Below are positions 27,350 to 36,093 of a DNA stretch of 64,000 nucleotides, piece by piece; position 1 is the first letter of the stretch; each line of letters begins with the position of its first letter. The translations under genes were made by a program, and so were the position numbers. This DNA is from Bacteroidales bacterium. Its GTDB lineage: Bacteria; Bacteroidota; Bacteroidia; Bacteroidales; P3. The notes beneath the pieces are model-generated. The model searched no databases. It was given only the letters and a program-made list of their open reading frames with translations, and was not told the DNA's origin. The stretch is taken from NCBI GenBank assembly GCA_017479385.1, contig JAFVCE010000003.1, positions 62,001 to 126,000 on the forward strand. Reading direction: 5' to 3'.

Positions 27350-28966
27350 ATGAACAAGAACGTAACCAAACTTGCCCTCGCGCTGCCAACCATGGCCTTG
27401 CTATTCGCCTGCAACCCAGAAGAGAAGCAGCCGAGTACCCCAACGTCCGGCATGACCCAAGTCGAAATCGAGACCCTTGCAGGTGGCGAACTGGGCACCA
27501 CATTCAACCAGTCGGCGTCGGCCTACGAAGACCCCACCCCTGCTACCGAAAAGGCCGGATTGACCAACGCCTTTAAGTATGGCGAGTTCTTCTTCGAGCA
27601 CGTCATTACCCAAAACAACGCCCCCTTCAACGGCCTCGGCCCGCTCTACGTGCGCAGCTCGTGCGAAAGCTGCCACCCGGGCTACGGCCACGGTCGCCGC
27701 ATGGAGCGTTACAACGCCGGCGACTGGGGCAACGGCTACCTGCTGGTGGTCTACAACAAGACCCTCCCTGGCGACCCTTACGAAAAATCGGTGGCCGGAA
27801 TGCCACAAACGCGTGCTGTGGCACCTTTCAAGCCCTCTATCGACGAGAGCGGAATCAACATCGAGTGGAAGACTTGGCAAGACGAGTGGGGCAACCGTTT
27901 TGACGACGGCGAGACCTACGACCTTATCTATCCCGAGGTGACCATTGCCCCCGAAGCCTTCTACGCACCGCTCACCACCGACTACGCCAACCTCGCTTTC
28001 CGCCTCGAGACCACTATCGGCATTTACGGCACGGGCCTCATCGACGCCATACCCGACGACTCGCTCAAGGCTCAGTATAAGAAAGAGGCCGAAATGGGCT
28101 TGCCCATCAACGAATCCATCTACAGCAATGGCGATTGGACCCCCGTTAGCGGTTATTATGGCGGCAGCGAGTCGAACCCCACCGGTTCGGGCCACCCACG
28201 CCGCTTTACCTACGCCCTGAGCCGTGGCCCGCTGCAAGACGCCCCGGGCAGCAACGCCATTTGGAACATCACCAACGTTACCCGTATCAACAAGCGCAGC
28301 CACTACCTGAGCCTCGACCCCACCATCTACGCCAACGCTGCCGCTGCCGACCCCGACGTCAAGGCCGACTTCTACCGCCTTTTCCCCGAGTGGGACAAGA
28401 CTGGCGACACCGCTGCCGACATACGCAATTACCTGCTTAACGACTCCCTGCCAGTCGAGATGAGCGACGAGGACTTCCGCAACTTCATGGTCTGGCACCG
28501 CGGCTTAGCCGTGCCGGCAGCCCGCAATCTGGCCGACCCCACTGTGCAGCGTGGTCGCACACTCTTCCGCGAGTTGGGCTGCACCGTGTGCCACCGTCCC
28601 AGCTGGACCACGGGCGACGACCGCTATACCGACCCCTCCAAATTCTTTAATGATGGCGACAACAGCCTGCCTCGCTACCCGCACCAAACCATTTGGCCCT
28701 ACAGCGACTTTGTTCAGCACCGCCTTTATATGGTCAACGACATCCGCACAGGCTGGTGCCGCACCACGCCCCTCTGGGGTCGTGGACTGGCCCCAATCTG
28801 CTCTGGCCACAACGACCGCCTTCACGACTGCCGCGCCCGTAGCGTAGTCGAGGCCATCATGTGGCACGGCTCGGCCCAGAGCGACGCTCGCCGCAGTGTC
28901 GAGAAATTCCGCGCCTTGAGCAAAGCCGACCGCGACGCCGTGGTGAAGTTTATCGAAGCCATCTAA
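27350..28966 (+). CDS. Di-heme thiol oxidoreductase (DHOR, DUF1111) lipoprotein
   Basis: 538 residues with a lipobox (LFAC, Cys21). Two c-type heme sites are visible, CESCH (105-109) and CTVCH (411-415). DUF1111 features include GLGPLYV before the first heme and TTPLWGRGLAP plus LHDCRARSVVEAIMWHG near the end. The protein belongs to the MauG-like/di-heme peroxidase-related group and is often encoded beside imelysin, suggesting redox handling of iron. Heme attachment needs a cytochrome c maturation system, and a fused CcsBA is encoded next. A strong terminator follows. Confidence 0.88.
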   Translation: MNKNVTKLALALPTMALLFACNPEEKQPSTPTSGMTQVEIETLAGGELGTTFNQSASAYEDPTPATEKAGLTNAFKYGEFFFEHVITQNNAPFNGLGPLYVRSSCESCHPGYGHGRRMERYNAGDWGNGYLLVVYNKTLPGDPYEKSVAGMPQTRAVAPFKPSIDESGINIEWKTWQDEWGNRFDDGETYDLIYPEVTIAPEAFYAPLTTDYANLAFRLETTIGIYGTGLIDAIPDDSLKAQYKKEAEMGLPINESIYSNGDWTPVSGYYGGSESNPTGSGHPRRFTYALSRGPLQDAPGSNAIWNITNVTRINKRSHYLSLDPTIYANAAAADPDVKADFYRLFPEWDKTGDTAADIRNYLLNDSLPVEMSDEDFRNFMVWHRGLAVPAARNLADPTVQRGRTLFRELGCTVCHRPSWTTGDDRYTDPSKFFNDGDNSLPRYPHQTIWPYSDFVQHRLYMVNDIRTGWCRTTPLWGRGLAPICSGHNDRLHDCRARSVVEAIMWHGSAQSDARRSVEKFRALSKADRDAVVKFIEAI

Positions 28967-28988
28967 GTTTGAGTCGCAACCAACCCAT

Positions 28989-29027
28989 CTGTCCTCGTTG
29001 CGCGAGGCAACGAGGACAGTTTTTTTT
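28989..29027 (+). terminator. Intrinsic terminator after the di-heme oxidoreductase
   Basis: CTGTCCTCGTTG (28989-29000) pairs with CAACGAGGACAG (29008-29019), extended by one C-G pair, and is followed by eight T. Confidence 0.9.
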
Positions 29028-29113
29028 CCCCTCAACCAGCAATAAAAGCCACCTCTAAAGCACTAATTAAGTAGCTTCGAAGAATTAGAACCGCTCATAA
29101 GAAGAAAAAAAAT

Positions 29114-31243
29114 ATGAAAATCCAAACCAACCTAATAAAGACTCCCCTCCTCGTGTTGCTGGCCATCGTGCTGGCCGCCGCAACAATCGTCGAGCGCTAC
29201 AAAGGTCCCGACTTCACGGCCACGCACTTCTACGGCTCGTGGTGGTTTGCCCTGTTGCTGGGCTTGCTGGCAGTGGCATTCGTGTGGGTCATTATCAAAG
29301 ACCGTATGTGGCGCCGCCCGGCGTTGCTGTTAACCCACGTTGCAGTGCCCGTCATACTGCTTGGCGGAGCCCTCACCTCGTGGGTCGGCAAAAGCGGCGA
29401 GATGACGCTCCACCCCTCCGAACCCTGCAACACCGTCGAAAACGAAGACGGCTCGCAGTGGCACGTGCCTTTCAGCCTCACACTCAACAACTTCGAGGTG
29501 GTGCCCTATCCCGGAACACACACACCGATGGACTTCATTAGCCACCTCACTATCGACGGCCAGTCCGAAATCATATCGATGAACAACATCTACCGCCGAA
29601 ACGGCTATCGCTTTTACCAAGCCGACTATGACGACGACGGCACGTCGGTGCTCAGCGTAGCCCACGACCCGTGGGGCATTGCCGTAACCTATTGCGGCTA
29701 CGCACTGCTGCTGGTTGGCCTGTTGTGGCTCATGCTCGACGGTCGCGGCCGCTTCCGCTCGTTGCTGCGTGGCACTGCCGTGTTGGCCATCATGCTGTTG
29801 CCGCTTGCTTCGCGCGCGGCAACCCCACCGCCCACTCTGCCACGCGAGAGCGCCGACCGCATGGGGCAGATGATGATGCTCTACAAAGGGCGAGTCTGCC
29901 CGGTTCAGACCTTTGCAAAAGACTTCACCACCAAGCTCACAGGCTCGGCCACCTATCGCGGCCTCACACCAGAGCAGGTGCTCAGTGGTTGGCTTTTCTA
30001 CTTCGACCAGTGGCAGAACGAGCCCGCCATCAAGGTCAAGGGCGGGCAGTGGCAGGATGAATATCAGTTCGATGGCCGACACCTCTCGTTTGCCGACCTC
30101 GCGGTGCTCGAAGGCAGCCAGGCTGGCCCCACCGCCGACAAGAAGTTGCGCGCCGCCATCGAGAAACAAAGCCTCGTGCGTAGCCTCATGCGTGGCAAAC
30201 TGCTGCGCATTTTCCCCATTTCCGATAGCGCTGGAACCCTCAACTGGTATGCCCAAAACGACGATTTGCCACTCGCGTTGAGCGACGACACCTACCTCTT
30301 TGTGCGCAAATACCAGAGCTACTGCCAGGAGTTGGTTGTGGCCCAAGACTTCGAGGCCTTGAACCACGTGTTCGATAAGATTATCGAGTTTCAGCACAAA
30401 AACGCCGCCACAGTCCTCCCCTCAACCTCGCGGCAACACGCCGAGCGCCTCTACAACAGCCTCACCACCGGTCGTTGGCTGGCCATGCTCAGCGTCACCC
30501 TCGGCCTGCTGCTCTTTGCAGCAGCCGTTGTCGGACGCCGCTGGTCCGAGCAGGCCAAGCGCGCGCTGCGTTGTGTGGGCCTCGTTTTCGTGGCCCTGCT
30601 CACCCTCTGGCTCCTTGCCATCATAGTGCTGCGCTGGGTTGCCGGCGGCCACGCCCCGATGGCTGGCGGATTCGACAGCATGAACCTCATGGGCCTCGTC
30701 ATCGGGATTATCACCCTGGCCCTCAACCGTCGCTCGCCCTTCGTTGTCCCCGGTGGCACCATGGCCATTGGCTTCAGCCAACTGGTAGCCATGATGAGTG
30801 GCTCTAACCCACCGGTAACCAACCTCATGCCGGTGCTCAACTCGCCCCTCCTCACGCTCCACGTCACCGTCATCATGATAGCCTACGCCCTCCTCTTCTT
30901 CGTCATGATGGGCGGAGTGGCCGGCCTGGCGGTGCAGCGCCACCCCGAGGTCTCGGCCCAACAGCAACGCACCGACCTGCTGCTGCTCTTCCCAGCCGTA
31001 TTTCTCCTTGCTTTGGGCATAATTATAGGCGCCGTGTGGGCCAACCTCTCGTGGGGCACCTACTGGTCGTGGGACCCCAAAGAGGTTTGGGCTCTCATCA
31101 CCTTCATCGTCTACGCCATTCCGCTCGGTGCCAAGATGTCGGTCCGTGGCTTCCACCTCTACAGCGTGCTTGCCTTTGCCAGCGTGTTGGTCACCTACTT
31201 CGGTGTCAACCTCCTCCTCGGCGGAATGCACTCCTACAACTAA
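29114..31243 (+). CDS. Fused ResB-CcsA (CcsBA) cytochrome c maturation protein
   Basis: 709 residues. The N-terminal half resembles ResB/CcsB: membrane segments at about 10-25, 35-60 and 70-90, then a periplasmic part. The C-terminal half is CcsA/ResC-like with about eight membrane segments and the heme-handling WWD motif (NLSWGTYWSWDPKEVWA, about 643-659). System II CcsBA exports heme and attaches it to CxxCH apocytochromes. The position suggests service to the upstream di-heme enzyme, but a terminator lies between them and no clear promoter was found in the 86-bp gap, so co-expression is uncertain. Confidence 0.9.
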   Translation: MKIQTNLIKTPLLVLLAIVLAAATIVERYKGPDFTATHFYGSWWFALLLGLLAVAFVWVIIKDRMWRRPALLLTHVAVPVILLGGALTSWVGKSGEMTLHPSEPCNTVENEDGSQWHVPFSLTLNNFEVVPYPGTHTPMDFISHLTIDGQSEIISMNNIYRRNGYRFYQADYDDDGTSVLSVAHDPWGIAVTYCGYALLLVGLLWLMLDGRGRFRSLLRGTAVLAIMLLPLASRAATPPPTLPRESADRMGQMMMLYKGRVCPVQTFAKDFTTKLTGSATYRGLTPEQVLSGWLFYFDQWQNEPAIKVKGGQWQDEYQFDGRHLSFADLAVLEGSQAGPTADKKLRAAIEKQSLVRSLMRGKLLRIFPISDSAGTLNWYAQNDDLPLALSDDTYLFVRKYQSYCQELVVAQDFEALNHVFDKIIEFQHKNAATVLPSTSRQHAERLYNSLTTGRWLAMLSVTLGLLLFAAAVVGRRWSEQAKRALRCVGLVFVALLTLWLLAIIVLRWVAGGHAPMAGGFDSMNLMGLVIGIITLALNRRSPFVVPGGTMAIGFSQLVAMMSGSNPPVTNLMPVLNSPLLTLHVTVIMIAYALLFFVMMGGVAGLAVQRHPEVSAQQQRTDLLLLFPAVFLLALGIIIGAVWANLSWGTYWSWDPKEVWALITFIVYAIPLGAKMSVRGFHLYSVLAFASVLVTYFGVNLLLGGMHSYN

Positions 31244-31280
31244 ACCGCCGCTCCCAACCCGACGCGCAAAACCATAAAAA

Positions 31281-31347
31281 TAACCCCTATTTAACCTCTC
31301 CAAAACAGCCTGAAAACCAGGGTTGAGGAGGGGTTAAAGAGGGGTTA
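31281..31347. repeat. Imperfect inverted repeat built from 11-bp units
   Basis: The arm at 31281-31301 (TAACCCCTATT then TAACCTCTCC) is nearly the reverse complement of 31327-31347, with two differences in 21 positions, one of them G-U compatible. The loop is 25 nt. The right arm belongs to the repeat copy at 31310-31392. Confidence 0.75.
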
Positions 31348-31392
31348 AGGTCGTATTGAGGTCGAACAACGCTTGATACAGAGCCACTTAGC
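31310..31392 (-). repeat. 83-bp convergent-gap repeat, copy 2
   Basis: Read on the minus strand it matches copies 1 and 3 along all 83 bp with a few substitutions (for example CTCAACCC in place of CTTGACCC). It lies between the convergent ccsBA and hutU genes. Confidence 0.9.
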
Positions 31393-31483
31393 CCTCGATT
31401 TTTGCCCCATCTCAGGGGCAGTTTGGCCCAATAAATATTGCAGTTCGCGAGGTGGCTACCTGCTTCTGTTCGCCACCTTAATA

Positions 31484-31528
31484 CCATAATAAAAGGGGCA
31501 TATAGGTTGCAGGAAACCTATATGCCCC
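31484..31528 (-). terminator. Intrinsic terminator of hutU
   Basis: GGGGCATATAGGTT (31495-31508) pairs with AACCTATATGCCCC (31515-31528). On the minus strand it is followed by TTTTATTAT. Confidence 0.8.
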
Positions 31529-31546
31529 ATACTTAAATAATGCTTT

Positions 31547-33547
31547 TTAGAACAGACCTTCGAGGACTTCGTCGTCGACAAGGTTGGGCATCGTTACCTT
31601 GAGCTCGGGGCAGATGTCCATGGCGCGCTTGATGGCGAACATGGCACCTTCGTTGCGGGCCCAGCTGCGGCGGCTAATGCCGTTGTTTACGTCCCAGTGG
31701 AGCATCAAGCGCAGGCGGCGGTCGCAGGCTTCGCTGCCATCGAGCACCATGCCGAAGCCGCCGTTCATCACCTCGCCCCAGCCAACGCCGCCACCGTTGT
31801 GGATAGAGACCCAGGTGGCGCCACGGAAGCTGTCGCCGATGACGTTCTGCACGGCCATGTCGGCAGTGCGGTTCGAACCGTCGTAGATGTTAGACGTTTC
31901 GCGGAAGGGGCTGTCGGTGCCGCTCACGTCGTGGTGGTCGCGACCAAGCACGATGGGGGCGCTGATTTCGCCTTTGCGTATGGCCTCGTTGAAGGCAGCG
32001 GCAATCTTGGTGCGGCCTTCGCAGTCGGCATAGAGTATGCGGGCTTGGCTGCCCACAACGAGGTGGTTTTCTTTAGCGCCGCGTATCCACTGAATGTTGT
32101 CGCGCATCTGCTGTTGTATTTCGGCTGGCGAGTGCGAGGCAATCTCCTCGAGCACGGCCATGGCAATGTGGTCGCTCTTGTCGAGGTCTTCGGGTTTGCC
32201 GCTGGTGCATACCCAGCGGAATGGGCCGAAACCGTAGTCGAAACACATGGGGCCCATGATGTCCTGCACGTAGCTGGGGTAGCGGAAGGCGGTGTGGTCG
32301 GCATTCCAGATGTCGGCACCGGCACGGCTGCTCTCGAGCAGGAAGGCGTTGCCGTAGTCGAAGAAGTACATACCTTTAGCGGTGAGTTTGTTGATGGCTG
32401 CCACGTGGCGGCGCAGGCTCTCCTGTACTTTTTCTTTAAAGAGTTCGGGCTGCTCGGCCATCATCACCTTGGCCTCCTCGAATCCAACGCCCACGGGGTA
32501 GTAGCCACCGGCCCAGGGGTTGTGGAGCGAGGTCTGGTCGCTGCCGAGGTCGACCTTGATGTTGCGTTCGGCGCAGTATTCCCAGAGGTCGACCACGTTG
32601 CCCTGGTAGGCATAGGAGCGTGCCTCTTTCTTTTCGATAGATTTGCTCACGGCTGCAAAGAGTTCGTCGAGGTCGGCGTGAACCTCGTCTACCCAGCCTT
32701 GGTCATAGCGTTTTTGGGTGGCGGCGGGGTTGATTTCGGCGGTGATAGAGACCACGCCAGCAATGTCGCCAGCTTTGGGCTGAGCGCCGCTCATGCCGCC
32801 CAAACCGGCGGTGATGAAGAGTTTGCCAGCAGTGCCGCCGCCCAGTTTGCGAGCAGCATTGAGCACGGTGATGGTGGTGCCGTGAACGATGCCCTGCGGG
32901 CCGATATACATATAGCTGCCGGCTGTCATCTGGCCATATTGGGTTACGCCGAGGGCGTTGTAGCGCTCCCAGTCGTCGGGCTTGCTGTAGTTGGGTATCA
33001 TCATGCCGTTGGTAACCACCACGCGCGGCGCTTCTTTGTGGCTGGGGTAGAGGCCCATGGGGTGACCGCTGTACATGACGAGGGTTTGCTCGTCGGTCAT
33101 CTCGCTGAGGTATTTCATCACGAGGCGATATTGCGCCCAGTTTTGGAACACAGCACCGTTGCCACCGTAGGTTATGAGCTCGTGGGGGTGTTGAGCTACG
33201 GCTGGGTCGAGGTTGTTCTGAATCATGAGCATGATTGCGGCAGCCTGGCGGCAGCGGGCTGGATACTCGTCGATGGGGCGGGCATACATCTTGTAGGTTG
33301 GGCGAAGACGATACATATAGATGCGGCCATACTGGTGCAGCTCGTCGGCAAACTCCTTGGCCAGCATTTTGTGATATTTGGCAGGGAAGTAGCGAAGGGC
33401 GTTGCGAATGGCCAACTTCTTCTCGGCTGGGGTGAGTATGTCCTTACGCTTCGGGGCATGGTTCACCGTGGGGTCGTAAGGTTGGGGTTCGGGTAGCGGG
33501 TCGGGAATGCCGAGGCGCAGTTCGTTCTGAAATTCTTCGAGTGTCAT
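31547..33547 (-). CDS. hutU: Urocanate hydratase
   Basis: 666 residues, the long form found in Bacteroidota. NAD-binding and active-site regions are recognisable: TYGGNGAVFQNWAQY, YSGHPMGLYPSH, SYMYIGPQGIVHGTT, AGLGGMSGAQP and VSIHNGGGVGWGEVMNGGFG. It converts urocanate to imidazolonepropionate in histidine breakdown. The other hut genes (hutH, hutI, ftcD-type) are not in the window, so it is an orphan here. It lies 26 bp after the subtilase gene on the same strand and has its own terminator. Confidence 0.95.
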   Translation of the reverse strand: MTLEEFQNELRLGIPDPLPEPQPYDPTVNHAPKRKDILTPAEKKLAIRNALRYFPAKYHKMLAKEFADELHQYGRIYMYRLRPTYKMYARPIDEYPARCRQAAAIMLMIQNNLDPAVAQHPHELITYGGNGAVFQNWAQYRLVMKYLSEMTDEQTLVMYSGHPMGLYPSHKEAPRVVVTNGMMIPNYSKPDDWERYNALGVTQYGQMTAGSYMYIGPQGIVHGTTITVLNAARKLGGGTAGKLFITAGLGGMSGAQPKAGDIAGVVSITAEINPAATQKRYDQGWVDEVHADLDELFAAVSKSIEKKEARSYAYQGNVVDLWEYCAERNIKVDLGSDQTSLHNPWAGGYYPVGVGFEEAKVMMAEQPELFKEKVQESLRRHVAAINKLTAKGMYFFDYGNAFLLESSRAGADIWNADHTAFRYPSYVQDIMGPMCFDYGFGPFRWVCTSGKPEDLDKSDHIAMAVLEEIASHSPAEIQQQMRDNIQWIRGAKENHLVVGSQARILYADCEGRTKIAAAFNEAIRKGEISAPIVLGRDHHDVSGTDSPFRETSNIYDGSNRTADMAVQNVIGDSFRGATWVSIHNGGGVGWGEVMNGGFGMVLDGSEACDRRLRLMLHWDVNNGISRRSWARNEGAMFAIKRAMDICPELKVTMPNLVDDEVLEGLF

Positions 33548-33573
33548 ATTAAACTGTTTTTTAATTGTTTACG

Positions 33574-35898
33574 TTAGAAATTGAGTTGCAAGCCTACTTC
33601 GAGTCGGGGCAGGGCGACGTCTGGCGATGTAGGCTTCTGGATGAGGGTGTTGAGCCTGTAGCGGGCGTATACGGCTAAGATGCTGTAGCCAAAACGAGTG
33701 GTCAGGCCGTAGTTAATACGATGTTGACCCAAGCTTGACAGGTCCTTGTAGGTTCTTTCCTCCGAGGCGTATGGTAGGCCATCGGGTTGCCATTTTATGA
33801 CGTAGTTGTCAGTGGTCAAGCTGCCGTAGAGGCCGAGGTCCCAGTGTATGCCGCGACCCGAGAGTTGGCCGCCGGGAGCGAGGCGCACGCGCTGGAAGAG
33901 TTCGAGCGACCATTCGTTAAGTTTCAAGCGGCGGCTGGTGGGCGTTGGCACAACTAACCACTCGAACGGAGCGGCGTGGTCGGTGGTGAGGGCGTATTCG
34001 CTGTGTCCATATTCCAGCCCGAAACCGAGGCAATAGGTTTTAGACAGGGCGGTAAGCAGGCGGAATCCAACGCGGCCGGCGTCGGCAAAGGTAACCGTCA
34101 GCTCGTCGCTCATGGTGTTGGGCATCATGCCGTATTGTAGATATATGTCGTAGCGATATTTCGATTGTCCGCCCCATTTCGAGGTCTTGTTGGCCGAGGC
34201 TCCATTGCGTGCTAACTGCATGGTCGAGGTCACTCCTTTGGGGCTGTCTGGCTCATACCAGAAACTGCTGTTGATGTAGCGTTGTTGCTCCTCGGCAGGC
34301 AGGCGGTATTGGGCAGTGTAGCCATCAAGGTGCACCTCCAGAGTGCGGTTAAAGACGGAGGCTTTGGCGAATATCAGGCCCTGGTCCTCGGCAGAGTGCT
34401 CAATCTCGCAAGAGCCGTAGTGGCTCAGCGTTCCGTCGGGTTTAATGTAGCGGTAGAAAACCGTGGTGTTGCTCACCGGTTTGTATACGGCCATCATTAC
34501 GCTGTCGGTCCCCACTTCGACAAAACGGAAGGTGGGTTCGGTGGGTTTGGCGGTGCTGGTGAAGTAGGAGGCTTGTGGCACACCGTAGCCAAAAGCGTAG
34601 TCGCAATAGGGGTATAGGTCGGCCGAACGTTGAATTTCGTCCATCATCTGCATGGCGCTCTTGCCGGGCATAGCTTGGATAGCGCAGGCTGCAAAACCAG
34701 CCACAAGCGGGCAGCTGAACGAGGTTCCGTCGACGTAATGGTAAGATTCGTCGCCAGTAGTGTTGGCTGTGCGGGCGTGGCCAAATGCCACCACGTTGGG
34801 CTTTTGGCGGCCATCGGCCGAGGGGCCGAAGCTGGAGAAGGAGATGTGGCGATAGTGGTTCAGGTCGTGCTCAATTCCGCCCACACAGAGCACACTGTCG
34901 GCGTCGGACGGGGTGATGATTGTTGTCCACTGGCGGTCGGTGGCCTCGTTGCCAGCACTGTTGCAAACCAGTATGCCTTTGCGAGCGGCCATGTTGGCAG
35001 CGCGAGCCACGAGCGAGGTGCCGTCCATGTCGCGCGTAAAGTAGCGCTCCTTGCCGTAGCCGAGGCTGGAGCTGATTACTTGTGCGCCGTTGCGGTCGGC
35101 CCATTCCATGGCTTGCATCCACCACACCTCTTCTTTGGCAGGTTCGAGTTCCACCTCGGTGCGCGCCAGCAGGAATTCGGCGCCTGTGGCCAAGCCTAGG
35201 TCGCGTTCACCTTCGCGGCCGGCAATACAGCTTAGGGTCATAGTGCCGTGGCTGTTCCATCCATAAACGTTCTCGCAGCGGTTACAGAAGTTCCAAGTCT
35301 TGATAATTCGGCCTTCGTCGCGCAGGTGGCGGAAGGCGGCATGGGTGTTGACGCGTGGAAATCCGCCGTCGAAGACCGCAATTCTCACTCCACGGCCATC
35401 GATGTTGTGGTCGCGGAAGTTTTGCCCCTGCATACGCACAAGTTGGTCGGTCAGTTTCGGGTTGTTGCCTGTTTCTTCGTTGGCCTCACTGTTGTTGTAT
35501 GTTGCCAAAACGGCAGGTGCGTCCGCTATGGGGAGCAGGTGGCTCACGTAGGGGAGGGCGGCGATGGCTTCGGCCTGGGCTTTGGTGGCGGTGACGGCCA
35601 CTGCGTTCAGCCAGCGGCTTTGGCCAATGGTGTCGGTAGCTATTTGTGCAACGCCGTCAACGTAATTTTCGCTAACAGGAAAGTTCGAAATGTCGGCCGG
35701 GTTGGCTCCACATTGGGCGTAGCGTTCGAGGGCTTTGGTGTCGAAATAGGTCGTTGGGTCGAATGTGCTGCCGGTCTTGTCGGTCAGCATAACCCAGTAG
35801 GCATTTTGGGCGGCAACGTTCTGTATCGCCATTGTCCCAATGGCAAGAAAGGTGGTCGCAAGAAGAGCAACTCGTTTTGTAAGGCGTTGAAGTTTCAT
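33574..35898 (-). CDS. S8 (subtilisin) serine peptidase with C-terminal membrane-barrel-like domain
   Basis: 774 residues with a signal peptide (cleavage near NVAAQ). The catalytic triad of the S8 domain is visible: Asp177 in RIAVFDGGF, His217 in NSHGTMT and Ser393 in DGTSFSCP, with the oxyanion Asn in CNSAGNEA. A beta-rich linker follows (about 465-570). The last 200 residues alternate polar and hydrophobic residues in short strands (YDIYLQYG, GLEYGHSEYAL, WDLGLYGSL, GYSILAVYARYRL) and end in LEVGLQLNF, a typical outer-membrane barrel C-terminus. No T9SS sorting domain is seen. This suggests a surface protease that carries its own membrane anchor. Confidence 0.8.
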   Translation of the reverse strand: MKLQRLTKRVALLATTFLAIGTMAIQNVAAQNAYWVMLTDKTGSTFDPTTYFDTKALERYAQCGANPADISNFPVSENYVDGVAQIATDTIGQSRWLNAVAVTATKAQAEAIAALPYVSHLLPIADAPAVLATYNNSEANEETGNNPKLTDQLVRMQGQNFRDHNIDGRGVRIAVFDGGFPRVNTHAAFRHLRDEGRIIKTWNFCNRCENVYGWNSHGTMTLSCIAGREGERDLGLATGAEFLLARTEVELEPAKEEVWWMQAMEWADRNGAQVISSSLGYGKERYFTRDMDGTSLVARAANMAARKGILVCNSAGNEATDRQWTTIITPSDADSVLCVGGIEHDLNHYRHISFSSFGPSADGRQKPNVVAFGHARTANTTGDESYHYVDGTSFSCPLVAGFAACAIQAMPGKSAMQMMDEIQRSADLYPYCDYAFGYGVPQASYFTSTAKPTEPTFRFVEVGTDSVMMAVYKPVSNTTVFYRYIKPDGTLSHYGSCEIEHSAEDQGLIFAKASVFNRTLEVHLDGYTAQYRLPAEEQQRYINSSFWYEPDSPKGVTSTMQLARNGASANKTSKWGGQSKYRYDIYLQYGMMPNTMSDELTVTFADAGRVGFRLLTALSKTYCLGFGLEYGHSEYALTTDHAAPFEWLVVPTPTSRRLKLNEWSLELFQRVRLAPGGQLSGRGIHWDLGLYGSLTTDNYVIKWQPDGLPYASEERTYKDLSSLGQHRINYGLTTRFGYSILAVYARYRLNTLIQKPTSPDVALPRLEVGLQLNF

Positions 35899-35933
35899 AC
35901 TTTATATTGTTATGTCAATAAGCGATGTGCCTG

Positions 35934-35941
35934 CAAAGTTA
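35934..35941 (-). promoter_or_regulatory. -7 box for the subtilase-hutU unit
   Basis: TAACTTTG on the minus strand, 36 bp before the ATG. The -33 element is not clear. Confidence 0.5.
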
Positions 35942-36050
35942 CGAAAAAAAATCGTATTGAATGCATTTTTTATAAAATAATTCTTCTTGTGTGTCGTTTT
36001 TTTTTGGAGCAAATTTTTGTTAATGTTGCGTGTAGAATGATTTTTTTTCG

Positions 36051-36058
36051 TAAATTTG
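36051..36058 (+). promoter_or_regulatory. -7 box for the Rpn-family gene
   Basis: TAAATTTG at 36051-36058, with a TGTTG word ending 22 bp upstream as a possible weak -33 element. The ATG is at 36094. Confidence 0.5.
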
Positions 36059-36093
36059 CATTTTGAAATTTATATGAGAAAGGATGTGTAAAG

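Noticed and set aside
31697-33496. Open frame of 599 codons on the plus strand
   Set aside because: It is antisense to hutU, a clear full-length enzyme. Its translation has no family pattern and comes from the codon bias of the real gene.
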